Numbered from the stretch's first letter, positions 44,865 to 53,385 are shown. The stretch is 64,000 nucleotides of DNA from Clostridium sp. OM02-18AC (GCF_003481825.1 NZ_QULW01000002.1:1-64000), one strand, 5' to 3'. The notes: generated by a model not told the origin, from the letters alone. Program-made: numbers and translations.

Positions 44865-46024
44865 GAAAAAACAAGGGGAAGAAGTATGCGTTAGGGGTTA
44901 TGGCAGCGTGGTGTCTCACGGTGGGGGCTGTGGCACTGACCGGCTGCCAGGCAAAGGAAGCAGAGAATAAGATATCCGTAGAATCGGCAGTGCCGGAACC
45001 GGAGACAAAGCCAATCGAGATTGAAACCGAGGCACCGGAAACCGAAGCGCCTGTGCAGGAGACCGATCTGGCTGATCCGGATGAGCAGGAGCCAAGAGTC
45101 GAAAAGGATGGCATGATCCGCAGTTATCTGACTGGGGAAATGGTGCCGGTATCCCAGGGAAACCGGCGTCCGCTGGCAATCATGATGAGCAATGACAAGG
45201 CGGCTTTGCCGCAGTATGGCATCAACCGGGCCGGGGTGGTTTATGAGGCTCCGGTTGAGGCAACCATGAACCGTTACCTGGCGATCATGGAAAATTATGA
45301 TGACCTGACCCGGATCGGTTCAGTGCGCAGCTGCCGTACTTATTATGTATATTTTGCAAGAGAATTTGATGCAATCTATGCGCATTTTGGCCAGAGTACC
45401 TTTGCAAAGCCATATTTAAAATTCATTGATAACATCAATGGAATCGAAGGACAGGGAAGTACCGCATATTTCCGCTCCAAAGATAAAAAATCTCCGCACA
45501 ATGCCTATGCAAGCTTTGCCGGGATCCAGCGTGCGATCGAAAAGCTGGGATACAGCCAGGAATACGACGCAGACTATGACGGGCATTTCCGATTTGCAAA
45601 AGAAGGAACGGAAGCAGTTATGCATGGAGCCGATGTGCGCGATGCCTATAAGGTAACGCCTGGCTACAAATTAAACAATCCGTGGTTTGAATATCATGAG
45701 GATGATGGTTTGTATTACCGGTTCCAGTACGGAGGCCCGCATATGGGAGACGAAGGGCAGATCGCAGTGAAAAACATCATCATCCAGTACTGTCCGGCGG
45801 CTTATTACGCATCGACAGAGTACCGCAATATCAACGTGCAGGCCGATACCTGGGGATATTATATTTCCAATGGTAAGGTGGAAGACATCACCTGTGAAAA
45901 AGACGGAGAGTTTGGTGTGACCCATTACTACGATGCTTCCGGCAATGAGATCACCTTAAATCCTGGCAAGACCTGGATCTGCATCTGCACCACGAATGAT
46001 ATGCAGCCGGCGAAGATTGAATGA
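44861..46024 (+). CDS. DUF3048 (YerB-like) lipoprotein
   Basis: A 387-residue exported protein. The signal peptide ends in the lipobox ALTGC near residue 29 and is followed by a Glu/Thr/Pro-rich linker, then the DUF3048 domain (RPLAIMMSNDKAALPQYGI, RIGSVRSCRTYYV, YAHFGQS). The family includes B. subtilis YerB; its reaction is unknown. The ATGA overlap with ybeY shows cotranslation. It is the last backbone gene before the accessory island. Confidence 0.88.
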   Translation: MRKNKGKKYALGVMAAWCLTVGAVALTGCQAKEAENKISVESAVPEPETKPIEIETEAPETEAPVQETDLADPDEQEPRVEKDGMIRSYLTGEMVPVSQGNRRPLAIMMSNDKAALPQYGINRAGVVYEAPVEATMNRYLAIMENYDDLTRIGSVRSCRTYYVYFAREFDAIYAHFGQSTFAKPYLKFIDNINGIEGQGSTAYFRSKDKKSPHNAYASFAGIQRAIEKLGYSQEYDADYDGHFRFAKEGTEAVMHGADVRDAYKVTPGYKLNNPWFEYHEDDGLYYRFQYGGPHMGDEGQIAVKNIIIQYCPAAYYASTEYRNINVQADTWGYYISNGKVEDITCEKDGEFGVTHYYDASGNEITLNPGKTWICICTTNDMQPAKIE

Positions 46025-46032
46025 AAGTATAA

Positions 46033-46119
46033 TCACTTGTTGAGCGTATCGAGGACGGTAAGTTGTCTGTAGCAAAGGTGACTTTTGGTGCAGAACCAAA
46101 AGATTATACAAACTGTTGA
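46033..46119 (+). pseudogene. Possible coding remnant at the left edge of the island
   Basis: A 28-codon open stretch with protein-like composition (SLVERIEDGKLSVAKVTFGA) ends at a TGA inside the -35 region of the MarR promoter. No start is available. It may be the tail of a lost gene left at the island boundary; I do not recognise the family. Confidence 0.3.
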
Positions 46120-46144
46120 CAGTAAAACTCCTATATAGTATTAT
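46116..46144 (+). promoter_or_regulatory. SigA promoter of the MarR-radical SAM cassette
   Basis: TTGACA (46116-46121), 17-bp spacer, TATTAT (46139-46144). Expected start is near 46151, inside the loop of the large inverted repeat. Confidence 0.85.
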
Positions 46145-46170
46145 TTGATAAAATACTATATAGGAGTTTT
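46124..46170 (+). promoter_or_regulatory. Perfect 18-bp inverted repeat: probable MarR operator and terminator
   Basis: Arms 46124-46141 and 46153-46170 are perfectly complementary around an 11-nt centre. The left arm fills the promoter spacer and the first bases of the -10; the right arm holds the TAGGAG ribosome site of the MarR gene and ends in a T-run. As DNA it fits an autorepressor site; as RNA in a read-through transcript it would be an intrinsic terminator that also hides the ribosome site. Transcripts from the local promoter would lack the left arm. Confidence 0.8.
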
Positions 46171-46173
46171 TGC

Positions 46174-46611
46174 GTGAAAATGAATGGCGGATTTCTTGTT
46201 ACCAAAATAAAACAACTTGGAGATCGAATCTTTGAGAAGATTCTCAGCGAAAAGAATATTGATGCGTTTAACGGAGCCCAAGGGCGTATTCTTTATGTAC
46301 TGTGGCAGGAAGATGGAATCTCAATCAGATCACTCTCGATTAAATGTGGATTAGCGATAACTTCTCTTACTACGATGCTGGAAAGAATGGAAAATCAAGG
46401 GCTGATAAGACGCGTTCAGTCTGAAACGGACAAAAGGAAAACACTCCTGTTTCTGACTGAAAAAGCACAAGCCTTAAAGGACGAATACGATTCTGTATCT
46501 GATAAAATGGGCAGTATTTACTACAAAGGTTTTTCGGAGGAAGAAATTACCCAGTTTGAGGAATGCCTCGACCGTATCAGAAAGAATCTTGAGGAGTGGC
46601 AGAAATCATGA
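46174..46611 (+). CDS. MarR-family regulator of the radical SAM mobile pair
   Basis: A 145-residue winged-helix protein. The DNA-binding helices lie near residues 50-95 (ISIRSLSIKCGLAITSLTTMLERMENQGLI, then the wing with TDKRKT), flanked by the long dimer helices of MarR proteins. The GTG at 46174 is 7 nt after AGGAG, which sits inside the inverted repeat it probably binds. It overlaps the next gene by ATGA. MarR proteins usually sense a small molecule; the ligand here is unknown. Confidence 0.88.
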   Translation: MKMNGGFLVTKIKQLGDRIFEKILSEKNIDAFNGAQGRILYVLWQEDGISIRSLSIKCGLAITSLTTMLERMENQGLIRRVQSETDKRKTLLFLTEKAQALKDEYDSVSDKMGSIYYKGFSEEEITQFEECLDRIRKNLEEWQKS

Positions 46612-47297
46612 GTATTTGTATCAAAGATCAGATTCAAAACATGAATATCGTAATCGGATGTACAGTGGGGTGTGCATATTGCTATGCCCGCAATAATGTG
46701 AAACGCTGGCATATGATTGATGACTTTGCTGACCCTGAATTCTTTCCGGGTAAGCTCAAGATGATGGAAAAGAAACGTCCGCAGAACTTTCTTCTTACCG
46801 GCATGAGCGATCTTTCCGGCTGGAAGTCAGAATGGAGAGACGAGGTATTTGAAAAAATCCGTGAAAATCCACAGCATCAGTTCCTGTTCCTTACAAAGCG
46901 ACCAGATCTGCTGGATTTTGATACAGATTTGGAAAACGCATGGTTTGGTGTTACGGTGACGAGAAAAGCAGAACTGTGGCGTATTGACGCACTACGGGAA
47001 AATGTCAGAGCAAAACACTATCATGTTACCTTTGAGCCGCTATTCGACAATCCAGGTTCAGTTGATCTTTCCGGGATCAACTGGATCGTTGTCGGCACCA
47101 TGACTGGAGTTCAGAGCAGGAAGGTTCATACGGAGCCGGAGTGGGCATGGTCTCTGACAGATCAGGCGCATGTGCTTGACATTCCGGTATTTATGAAGGA
47201 AGATCTTGTCCCTATCATAGGGACTGAAAATATGATTCAGGAAATGCCGGATGAATTCAATAAAGTGTTGGAGGTACAGAGATCATGGCAGAAGTAA
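46608..47297 (+). CDS. Radical SAM mobile pair protein A
   Basis: A 229-residue radical SAM enzyme. CTVGCAYCYAR near residue 17 is the C-X3-C-X2-C iron-sulphur/SAM motif, preceded by NIVIG. Later segments PQNFLLTGMSDLSGW and FLFLTKRPDLL resemble the DUF5131-like group of short radical SAM proteins. The sequence fits the family named radical SAM mobile pair protein A, always found with protein B. The ATG at 46608 overlaps the MarR stop, so translation is coupled. Substrate unknown. Confidence 0.85.
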   Translation: MSICIKDQIQNMNIVIGCTVGCAYCYARNNVKRWHMIDDFADPEFFPGKLKMMEKKRPQNFLLTGMSDLSGWKSEWRDEVFEKIRENPQHQFLFLTKRPDLLDFDTDLENAWFGVTVTRKAELWRIDALRENVRAKHYHVTFEPLFDNPGSVDLSGINWIVVGTMTGVQSRKVHTEPEWAWSLTDQAHVLDIPVFMKEDLVPIIGTENMIQEMPDEFNKVLEVQRSWQK

Positions 47298-48193
47298 TAA
47301 ATGGAATCCTCATTAATGAGGCGGAAACAAAGAACATCATGACCAAGTCCAGTCTGCCTGTAGGCGGTTACTCGGTCAATCCATATGTAGGCTGTACACA
47401 CGCCTGCAAGTATTGCTATGCTTCTTTTATGAAGCGCTTTACCGGACACAAGGAGGAATGGGGCACTTTCCTTGATGTGAAGCATTGGCCGGAAATTAAG
47501 AATCCGAAGAAATATGCCGGACAGCGGGTGGTCATCGGTTCTGTGACAGATGGCTACAATCCACAGGAGGAGCAATTCGGGAATACCAGAAAGCTTCTGG
47601 AGCAGCTGATCGGCAGTGACGCAGATATTCTGATCTGCACAAAGTCGGATCTTGTGGTACGAGATATTGATCTGCTGAAGAAGCTTGGACGAGTAACCGT
47701 TTCATGGTCGATCAACACACTAGATGAAAATTTCAAGAACGATATGGACTCTGCTTCTAGCATTGAGCGCCGTATCGCTGCAATGAAGCAGGTATATGAA
47801 GCAGGTATCCGTACAGTCTGTTTCGTATCTCCGGTATTCCCCGGTATCACGAATTTTGAAGCAATCTTTGAGAGGGTAAAGGATCAGTGCGATCTGTTCT
47901 GGCTTGAAAATCTCAATCTTCGAGGCGGTTTCAAAAAGACAATTATGGCTTATATCGCCGGAAATTATCCTGATCTTGTACCACTTTACGACGAGATCTA
48001 TAACAAGCATAACCGCAGCTACTTTGAAGCACTTGAAGTAAAAGCTGAGGAAATGGCTAAGAAGTATGATTGTCCCTTTGTGGATAATGAAATGCCTTAT
48101 GGCAGAGTCCCGCAGGGACATCCGGTGATCGTAGATTATTTCTATCATGAGGAAATCCGAGGGACAGAGAATACAGGAAAAAGAAATCGTTAA
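47285..48193 (+). CDS. Radical SAM mobile pair protein B
   Basis: A 302-residue radical SAM enzyme with CTHACKYCYASFMKRF near residue 37, another C-X3-C-X2-C motif, in the SPL/Rv2578c-like style. It overlaps protein A by 13 nt. Later parts (VVIGSVTDGYNPQE, CTKSDLVVRDIDLL, VSWSINTLDE) follow the radical SAM barrel order. Two different radical SAM enzymes read from one coupled message suggest a two-step reaction or a complex. The reaction is not known. Confidence 0.87.
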   Translation: MAEVINGILINEAETKNIMTKSSLPVGGYSVNPYVGCTHACKYCYASFMKRFTGHKEEWGTFLDVKHWPEIKNPKKYAGQRVVIGSVTDGYNPQEEQFGNTRKLLEQLIGSDADILICTKSDLVVRDIDLLKKLGRVTVSWSINTLDENFKNDMDSASSIERRIAAMKQVYEAGIRTVCFVSPVFPGITNFEAIFERVKDQCDLFWLENLNLRGGFKKTIMAYIAGNYPDLVPLYDEIYNKHNRSYFEALEVKAEEMAKKYDCPFVDNEMPYGRVPQGHPVIVDYFYHEEIRGTENTGKRNR

Positions 48194-48283
48194 TCTAAAC
48201 GAAAATGAAACTGATGATGGTGGAGAGATTTATTTATCGCCATTTGAAATCTTGCAAAGAACGGCGAAAACATCAAGGAACAG

Positions 48284-49051
48284 TTGAGGACAAGAAAATA
48301 TAAACCTCAGCCAGTACGAAGAGTGGAGATACCAAAACCAGATGGTGGTGTCAGAAATCTAGGAGTACCAACAGTAACAGACAGATTTATACAACAAGCC
48401 ATTGCACAGGTTTTAACGCCAATCTATGAGGAACAGTTTCATGACCACAGTTATGGATTTAGACCGAACAGATGTGCACAACAGGCAATCCTGACAGCAT
48501 TTGATATGATGAACGAGGGCAACGACTGGATTGTAGACATTGACTTGGAAAAGTTCTTTGACACAGTGAACCATGACAAGCTTATGACCATCATAGGCAG
48601 AACTATAAAAGATGGAGATGTTATCTCTATCATTAGGAAATATCTTGTCAGTGGAATCATGATTGATGATGAGTATGAGGATTCTATTGTGGGAACACCA
48701 CAAGGAGGAAATCTTTCACCATTACTGGCAAATATCATGCTGAATGAACTTGATAAGGAAATGGAAAAGAGAGGGCTTAGCTTTGTACGATACGCGGATG
48801 ACTGTATTATTATGGTCGGAAGCGAAATGTCTGCCAATCGTGTAATGAGAAACATATCTCGTTTTATTGAAGAGAAACTAGGACTCAAAGTTAACATGAC
48901 TAAGAGCAAAGTAGATAGACCAAGAGGATTGAAATATCTGGGTTTCGGATTCTACTTTGATTCAAGAGCACACCAATTTAAGGCAAAACCACATGCAAAA
49001 TCAGTAGCAGTATTACTTTTGATGTTGTGTGTTATGCAAGTCGAAATGTGA
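48284..49051 (+). pseudogene. ltrA: Group II intron reverse transcriptase/maturase fragment
   Basis: The frame holds the reverse transcriptase fingers and palm: EIPKPDGGVRNLGVPTVTDR, DIDLEKFFDTVNH, GTPQGGNLSPLLANI and the catalytic FVRYADD. After about codon 240 (HAKSVA, near 49005) homology stops: thumb and maturase domains are gone and the frame runs into unrelated sequence. The N-terminal end is also damaged; a continuation (NGENIKEQ, then HLK in another frame) reaches back to about 48220. No intron RNA ends were recognised. It is a dead fragment next to the mobile radical SAM pair. Confidence 0.85.
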
Positions 49052-49130
49052 TGGCTGTCCCTATGGGCGAGATCACCCGTGCATTGGTTGGTGTACGAAG
49101 AAGGTTATGCGTGAAGTGGGGCTTGGAAAA
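49029..49130 (+). pseudogene. Cys-rich small-protein remnant joined to the glycosidase fragment
   Basis: A segment of about 33 codons contains CDGCPYGRDHPCIGWC, a dense C-X2-C plus H/C pattern that looks metal-binding. It has no start of its own beyond the ATG at 49029 and runs straight in frame into the GH31 fragment. It appears to be the tail of a separate small protein trapped between two deletion joints. I have a sense of similar small proteins in clostridial mobile elements, but no firm family. Confidence 0.4.
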
Positions 49131-50428
49131 ATCATGATTTATAACTCGGACGGTAAACTGCTTTTAGAAGGATATTGCAGAAACCGGAGAGATATTCTGG
49201 ATAGAAAATGTAGTGCAATTGAAGTGGAGGCACGAGAGTTTAAGCCAATACTGGGAGGAGATTATCATCTGACTATGAGATTTGAATCCGTGGACAGGGA
49301 TGAAAGGATTTACGGAATGGGGCAGTATCAGCAGCCTTATCTGAATCTGAAAGGTTTAGACTTAGAATTGGCACATCGTAACTCACAGGCAAGTGTACCT
49401 TTTGCCATTTCGTCTTTGGGATATGGATTTTTATGGAATAATCCGGGTGTGGGGCGCGCGGTGTTTGGAAAGAATATCATGAGTTTTGAAGTATATTCTA
49501 CCAAAGTTTTGGATTATTGGGTAGTGGTAGGAGATACGCCTGCAGAAATTGAAGAGGCATATGCGGCAGTGGCTGGAAAAGTTCCTATGATGCCGGAATA
49601 TGGGCTGGGTTTCTGGCAGTGTAAACTCCGTTATCAGACACAGGAAGAACTTCTGGAAGTGGCGAGAGAATACAAGAGAAGGAATCTGCCGATTGACCTG
49701 ATTGTTATTGATTTCTTTCACTGGCCGAAGCAGGGAGAATGGAAATTTGATCCGGTATATTGGCCTGAACCTGATGCCATGGTTCAGGAGCTGCAGGAGG
49801 TGGGGATTGAATTAATGGTATCTATCTGGCCGACAGTGGATAAAACCTGTGAGAATTATGAGGAAATGCTGGAAAAAGGATTTTTGATCAGTACGGAGCG
49901 AGGATTTCGTGTAGGGCTGGATTTTCAAGGTGCCACGATCCATTTTGACGCGACGAATCCGGGAGCAAGAGAATACGTCTGGGGCAACCGAAATATGGAA
50001 CCACAGGAGGAGCAACTTGCTGCTCCGGTGCGGCGAATGAAGTATGGAGTTATGGAGAAGAAGTTTATGTTATCTGTAAAAAATATATGGAATTAAGGGA
50101 GCAGATGAGGCCATATACAAGAAGGATCATGGAAGAAGCGCATAGAAAGGGAACTCCGGTTATGCGGACACTTTTCTATATGTGCCCGGATGATTTGGTC
50201 TGCTGGGAAACAGAAGACGAATATTTTTACGGACCGGATGTATTGGTGGCTCCGGTTCTTTATGCCGGACAGCGCAGCCGCACTGTTTATCTTCCAAAAG
50301 AAGAAAGCTGGATTGACTATACAACCGGAAAGGAGTATGAAGGAGGACAAACGATAAAAGTAGATGCACCGTTAAATACTATTCCTGTGTTTATTAAAAA
50401 AAATAGTAATATTTTTAGCAAGGAATAG
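49131..50428 (+). pseudogene. GH31 glycosidase (alpha-glucosidase/xylosidase type) with core deletion
   Basis: The first part (49131-49984) matches GH31 enzymes from the N-terminal beta-sandwich (ERIYGMGQYQQPYLN) into the barrel (EYGLGFWQCKLRYQTQEELL, FDATNPGAREYVW). At about 49985 the sequence jumps, with a frame change, to KYGTTGGA and runs through SYGEEVY and the C-terminal sheet (RTVYLPKEESWIDYTTG) to 50428. The missing stretch, by family comparison some 150-170 codons, includes the nucleophile and acid/base aspartates, so it cannot be active. The N-terminal hundred or so residues are missing as well. Confidence 0.85.
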
Positions 50429-50547
50429 GAAATTTGTTAATACAGAGGTGCTTTATTTTACTTATTATGGGATGTTTGTATCCATATATAATTTTGTGGC
50501 ATCCTATGTGTTATGCAGGTGTTTTGTAATTATATGGATTTCCTGAT

Positions 50548-51003
50548 ATGGTGAGATACAAAAGAGGTGATAATATCGGGCAATTACTGATCTTGGAACT
50601 TAATGATAATGAGACAAAACTTTTTAATGAAATAATGGAAGTTGTAGGAAGATATCCGGATTTCAAAAGATACCAACTACGAACAGAACCGATATTGCAA
50701 CTTCCAGGGCTTGAAATTTACCCTGACCGAAGGAAAATTTATCGGGATTGCAGGGAAATCAGATTGACAGCCAAGAAATTTGCCATCTTGTGTTATCTTG
50801 CCGCAAATCAGGGCAGAGTGATGACTTACGGATAGATATATGAGCAGGTTTGGGGTGATTATGCACATGATATTGAGAATAATACTATAGGCTATCACAT
50901 CTGTCACCTGAAAGAAAAGTTATTTGCCTCTTCAACCTGTTCACTCTTTAATATACGATGTGTGAGGAGTGTGGGCTACTGCATTGAACTGCTCACCAAG
51001 TAG
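50548..51003 (+). pseudogene. OmpR-type winged-helix regulator with one in-frame amber stop
   Basis: Reading through the TAG at 50833-50835 gives a continuous 151-codon frame to a TAG at 51001-51003. The product has an N-terminal segment of about 55 residues, then a winged-helix domain: LEIYPDRRKIYRDCREIRLT, LAANQGRVMTYG, stop, IYEQVWGDYAHDIENNTIGY and a VRSVGYCIEL wing. The stop falls where the family has a polar residue, usually Gln or Glu, so a CAG-to-TAG change is the simple explanation. A terminator follows. Everything else looks fresh. Confidence 0.75.
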
Positions 51004-51025
51004 TAATTTTAAGTGGTATTATGAT

Positions 51026-51057
51026 ACAGTCCTGTTTATGGCAGGGCTGTATTTTTT
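51026..51057 (+). terminator. Terminator after the winged-helix pseudogene
   Basis: Arms 51026-51034 and 51042-51050 pair over nine bases with one G-U, followed by six T. Confidence 0.85.
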
Positions 51058-51196
51058 ATGGAAAGATGAAATGCGGATTTTGTCATCATATATTGTCTGA
51101 ATTTGCGTTTTTCCCAATCAAAAACAAAGGAAACCCTCGTTCAATTAGAAAGCAATAGAAAGCAATATCAGCAGGCGAGCCATTAACAATGAATAA

Positions 51197-51268
51197 AGCT
51201 ACGGAATAAGGGAAGGACTGCCGGATGTGGTATTTCACAGTCTTCGTCATACGAGTATACTTGTCTGA
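51197..51268 (+). pseudogene. Tyrosine recombinase (integrase) scrap
   Basis: A 23-codon stretch reads GLPDVVFHSLRHTSI before a TGA. HxLRH is the catalytic box II motif of phage-type integrases, and LPDVVFHSLRHTSI matches the usual context closely. Stops lie on both sides. It is evidence that an integrated element once ended or recombined here. Confidence 0.6.
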
Positions 51269-51483
51269 GGAGTTTCATCAGCTGGCAGTCCAGAAGAAAG
51301 ACTCATAATCTTCTTCATAAAATGTGCTCCCTTTCATTCATACAACGTAAAAGACTAACGAACATATTTAATGAAACATCGAAACCATCTTCTTTTTGTT
51401 GTTTACCTATAATAACGATTGGAGTAGTCGATTATAGACACTGCAATCAAAAAAATCTGAAAATATATTTATCAACGTTACAT

Positions 51484-51576
51484 AAAAGTGTGTAGATGCA
51501 CATAAAATGGGAATACATATTGAAATGCACGTCGTTCTGTGATAGAATCTCATTACTAAAAAGTGTGCAGATGCAC
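51484..51576 (+). repeat. Two 18-bp direct repeats with palindromic cores around a promoter
   Basis: Copies at 51484-51501 and 51559-51576 differ at one base. The second has the perfect palindrome GTGCA-GA-TGCAC; the first is near perfect. They lie upstream of the -35 and just after the expected start of the promoter between them. An isolated ATGCAC also occurs at 51524-51529. They look like paired operators. Confidence 0.65.
51520..51548 (+). promoter_or_regulatory. Promoter for the DUF4143 ATPase
   Basis: TTGAAA (51520-51525), 17-bp spacer, TAGAAT (51543-51548) with extended -10 TGA. It lies between the two repeats. Confidence 0.7.
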
Positions 51577-51592
51577 GGAAAGGGGGAGCGTA

Positions 51593-52849
51593 ATGATGGA
51601 GATTAAAAGAGACGCTTACCTACAGCAGCTGACCCTGCGAAAAGATAATGGAATGATAAAGGTGATTACCGGCATTCGTAGATGTGGCAAATCCTTTTTG
51701 CTGTTTACCATCTTTAAGAGATACTTACTGGAGAACGGCGTTGATGTTGATCATATTATTGAGATTGCATTGGACGGTATTGAAAATGAGGAACTAAGAG
51801 ATCCTAAGGTGTGTTTCAAGTACATCAAAGATGCCATGAAAGACGATGGCAAATACTATCTGCTTCTTGATGAAGTGCAGTTTATGTCACAATTTGAGGA
51901 AGTGCTGAACAGCCTGCTCCGCATGAGCAATATTGATGTGTATGTCACCGGAAGTAATTCCAAGTTCCTGTCCAGCGACATTGTGACCGAATTCCGTGGC
52001 AGAGGTGATGAGATTAGAATCTACCCTCTCTCCTTTGCAGAGTTTTATTCTGTCTATGACGGCGATTATGATGATGCATGGGATGACTACATGATCTACG
52101 GAGGATTGCCGCAGATCGTAAGTTTCCAGAGCGAACGACAGAAAGCGGACTATCTGAAGAACATCTTTGCAAATGTCTATCTAAAGGATGTTATTGAAAG
52201 AAATAAGATTCAGAACGTGGATGAGATTGGGATTCTGGTTGATGTGCTTGCATCTGCAATCGGCGCACCGACCAACCCTTCAAAGATTGCCAATACCTTT
52301 GCTAGTGAGCGCCAGATGACTTATGCTAATAAAACCATCTCCAAGCATATCGACTATTTGACAGATGCCTTTTTGATTTCCAAGGCAAGCCGATACGATA
52401 TTAAGGGCAGAAAGTATATCGGTGCAAATCTGAAATACTACTTTACGGATCTGGGACTGAGAAATGCACGTCTGAATTTCAGACAGCAGGAGCCTACTCA
52501 TATCATGGAGAACATTGTTTATAACGAGCTGTTGATCCGTGGCTACAATGTTGATGTGGGTGTCGTGGATATCTTCGATAAGGATAAAGAGGGCAAACGT
52601 GTTCGCAAGCAGTTGGAGGTTGACTTTGTGGTGAATCAAGGAAACCAGAGATACTATATCCAGGTTGCATATGACATGACTTCGGAAGAAAAACAGACGC
52701 AGGAGTTCAATTCTCTGCGTAATATCCCGGACTCTTTCAAGAAGATCGTCATTGTAAATGGCAGCAAAAAGCCTTGGAGAAATGATGAAGGTTTTGTCAT
52801 CATGGGAATGAAGTATTTCTTGCTGAATGCGAATAGTCTGGAATTTTAA
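51593..52849 (+). CDS. AAA ATPase with C-terminal DUF4143 domain
   Basis: A 418-residue protein. Residues 1-200 form an AAA domain with Walker A GIRRCGKSFL near residue 28 and Walker B YYLLLDEVQ near residue 93; the C-terminal half is DUF4143, with a nuclease-like ELLIRGYNVDVG...EVDFVV pattern. Such proteins are widespread accessory genes of uncertain role; links to DNA metabolism or defence have been suggested. The ATG at 51593 follows AAAGGGGGAG. The gene appears intact, and its promoter is flanked by direct repeats. Confidence 0.88.
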   Translation: MMEIKRDAYLQQLTLRKDNGMIKVITGIRRCGKSFLLFTIFKRYLLENGVDVDHIIEIALDGIENEELRDPKVCFKYIKDAMKDDGKYYLLLDEVQFMSQFEEVLNSLLRMSNIDVYVTGSNSKFLSSDIVTEFRGRGDEIRIYPLSFAEFYSVYDGDYDDAWDDYMIYGGLPQIVSFQSERQKADYLKNIFANVYLKDVIERNKIQNVDEIGILVDVLASAIGAPTNPSKIANTFASERQMTYANKTISKHIDYLTDAFLISKASRYDIKGRKYIGANLKYYFTDLGLRNARLNFRQQEPTHIMENIVYNELLIRGYNVDVGVVDIFDKDKEGKRVRKQLEVDFVVNQGNQRYYIQVAYDMTSEEKQTQEFNSLRNIPDSFKKIVIVNGSKKPWRNDEGFVIMGMKYFLLNANSLEF

Positions 52850-52855
52850 GTCGAT

Positions 52856-53086
52856 TTGAGTTGTTGCTGTGATGTTGTTCCGAAAGAAAAAATTGCTGAA
52901 TTTGAAGAGCTTATGCGCAAAACCATAGCTGACATTGTATCAGAAGCCAGTAGCGTTGCCTGTTGGGTGTATGTGCAGAAATATGTGAAGCACAAAACCC
53001 TAAACGAAATGCTGCAAGAATTGCCAGACGTAAGTCAATTCATCCTAGCTATGGATACCTGGTTTGAAAAACTGATGGAGAAATAA
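52856..53086 (+). CDS. Small hypothetical protein or remnant
   Basis: A 76-residue frame begins at a TTG six bases after the DUF4143 stop. It is helical and contains a hydrophobic stretch with SEASSVACWVYVQKYVKHKTLNEML. No ribosome site of quality precedes it, and it lies between a real gene and a truncated one, so it may be the tail of a lost gene. I recognise no family. Confidence 0.35.
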   Translation: MSCCCDVVPKEKIAEFEELMRKTIADIVSEASSVACWVYVQKYVKHKTLNEMLQELPDVSQFILAMDTWFEKLMEK

Positions 53087-53098
53087 TCTGGGAAAAAT

Positions 53099-53350
53099 AT
53101 GATTGTTGAAATACCAGTATTTTTTGCTAAGGGTAAAACACCTATGCGTGTAGAATTACAGATTCGAACCAATGGTATGGATTTCTGGGCAACATTGGAA
53201 CATCAACTTCGCTATAAAAAAGGAATTGAAGAAATGCCTGGCTATGATGAGATAAGTGAAGAATTACTTCATTCTGCAAGAGCTATCATTGAAGCAGATA
53301 ATGAAATGCAGAGAATAAAAGACAAAATTGGTATGTTACACGAAATTTAG
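53099..53350 (+). pseudogene. Small (p)ppGpp synthetase (RelA/SpoT-like), C-terminal fragment
   Basis: The 83-residue frame matches the end of small GTP pyrophosphokinases of the YjbM/YwaC type: EIPVFFAKGKTPMRVELQIRT, FWATLEHQLRYKK and a C-terminal helix. The part with the ATP-binding and catalytic residues is missing, so it cannot make (p)ppGpp. No proper ribosome site precedes the ATG at 53099. cls follows by 35 nt. Confidence 0.75.
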
Positions 53351-53385
53351 GGAGAAAACTGAGCAAGTAGGAAGGTGGAATATAT

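Larger units (their letters stand above)
51058..51592 (+). other. Largely non-coding stretch with integrase remnant and promoter region
   Basis: About 535 nt without an intact gene. It holds an integrase scrap near 51.2 kb and the repeat-flanked promoter of the DUF4143 ATPase. I see nothing else that can be supported. Confidence 0.6.

Noticed and set aside
48194..49051. A complete, active group II intron
   Set aside because: The protein lacks its N-terminal end, thumb and maturase domains, and no domain V or intron boundaries were recognised.
50087..50428. A separate small gene for the glycosidase C-terminal part
   Set aside because: The homologous frame continues upstream of the ATG to about 49985, so it is the 3' part of the GH31 pseudogene.
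50833..50835. Amber recoding (for example pyrrolysine)
   Set aside because: Only one such codon is seen, TAG also ends this same frame, and a point change is simpler.
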